This document shows, one piece after another, positions 6,552 to 6,896 of a DNA stretch of 6,896 bases (within the stretch, counting starts at the first letter, position 1; the number at the start of each line of letters is the position of its first letter). The stretch comes from Bacillota bacterium (lineage in GTDB: Bacteria; Bacillota; Clostridia; Lachnospirales; Lachnospiraceae), in contig JAEWEO010000176.1 in the NCBI GenBank assembly GCA_023389295.1, positions 1 to 6,896 on the forward strand. Direction: 5' to 3'. A program made the position numbers and the translations under genes. The notes under the pieces were generated by a model. The model had not been told where the DNA came from, ran no database searches, and was given only the letters and a program-made list of their open reading frames with translations.

Positions 6552-6896
6552 ATGCGCATTGTGATAGTAGAAGATGAACCTAAAACAAAAGAAGGCTTAA
6601 TTAAAATTATCAATAAATTTACGGAACATGAAATATGCGGCATTGCTTCAGACGGATTGGAAGGATTTCAAGTGATTAAAGAGGTGAAACCGGATTTAAT
6701 TATATCGGACATACAAATGCCAGAAATGGATGGTTTGACAATGCTTCGGAAGTTAGAGAAGGAAGGTATTCTTAACCATGCTTTGATTCTTACCGGTCAT
6801 TCATCTTTTGAATATGCCAGAGAGGCACTCCATCTAGGGGTGGTGGATTATGTGTTAAAGCCTGTTGATATTGAGAATTTTATATCGGTACTAAGA
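6552..6896 (+). CDS. YesN-type response regulator, partial (receiver domain only, cut by the window end)
   Basis: Only the first 115 residues are visible, and the frame is still open at the window edge. The start MRIVIVEDEP is preceded by GGGGAG (6542-6547), 4 nt before the ATG. It is a receiver domain with acidic residues Glu7, Asp8 and Glu9, phospho-acceptor Asp53 in LIISDIQMPEMDG, Thr81 and Lys103. The segment LTGHSSFEYAREAL followed by LGVVDYVLKPV is typical of YesN-family regulators, which carry a C-terminal AraC-type DNA-binding domain. That domain would lie outside the window and is inferred, not seen. It lies directly after the YesM-type kinase, which is almost certainly its phosphodonor. 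Targets are likely nearby transport or metabolic genes downstream. Confidence 0.9.
   Translation, partial: MRIVIVEDEPKTKEGLIKIINKFTEHEICGIASDGLEGFQVIKEVKPDLIISDIQMPEMDGLTMLRKLEKEGILNHALILTGHSSFEYAREALHLGVVDYVLKPVDIENFISVLR

Noticed and set aside
6502..6564. Small 20-codon reading frame between the second kinase and its regulator
   Set aside because: It begins right after the kinase stop, has no clear ribosome binding site of its own, runs into the regulator gene in another frame and encodes nothing recognisable.

Overview
The window looks like chromosomal DNA from a low-GC, Gram-positive anaerobe of the Clostridia, most plausibly a Lachnospiraceae-type organism. This rests on AT-rich codon use with frequent AGA and ATA, strong AGGAGG-type ribosome binding sites, a TTG start, and the families present (a CHASE3 hybrid kinase and a YesM/YesN-type pair). 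The genus cannot be fixed from sequence alone. All supported genes are on the + strand, and nearly all of them are signal-transduction genes.

Region 1 (1-199) is non-coding and holds a plausible sigma-A-type promoter. Region 2 (200-4466) reads as one operon of four genes. First is a membrane-bound hybrid histidine kinase (CHASE3 sensor, HAMP, HisKA, HATPase, then two receiver domains). Second is a stand-alone single-receiver protein that overlaps the kinase end by 8 nt. Third is a receiver-GGDEF diguanylate cyclase that starts on the base after the previous stop. Fourth is a Nudix hydrolase resembling CoA diphosphatases, with an unusually strong ribosome binding site and a TTG start. A long hairpin with a T-rich tail overlaps the Nudix stop codon and ends the unit. 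The expected logic is: an outside signal is sensed by the CHASE3 kinase, phosphate passes among up to four receivers, and the diguanylate cyclase turns this into cyclic di-GMP. The REC followed by REC-GGDEF order resembles divK-pleD of Caulobacter. No HPt domain is visible in the window.

Region 3 (4467-4689) is intergenic. It holds the terminator, a perfect 20-bp palindrome overlapping the terminator's T tail, and a candidate -10 box. Region 4 (4690 to the window end) is a second, separate two-component system: a YesM/LytS-type sensor kinase with an extracellular sensor between two membrane helices, followed 50 nt later by a YesN-type response regulator whose receiver domain is cut by the window edge. 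Such pairs usually control neighbouring carbohydrate transport or utilisation genes, which would lie beyond the window.

I see no RNA genes, CRISPR arrays, insertion sequences or phage genes. The most interesting feature is the compact kinase / single receiver / diguanylate cyclase / Nudix operon. The individual protein families are well known; the combination is what deserves a second look.
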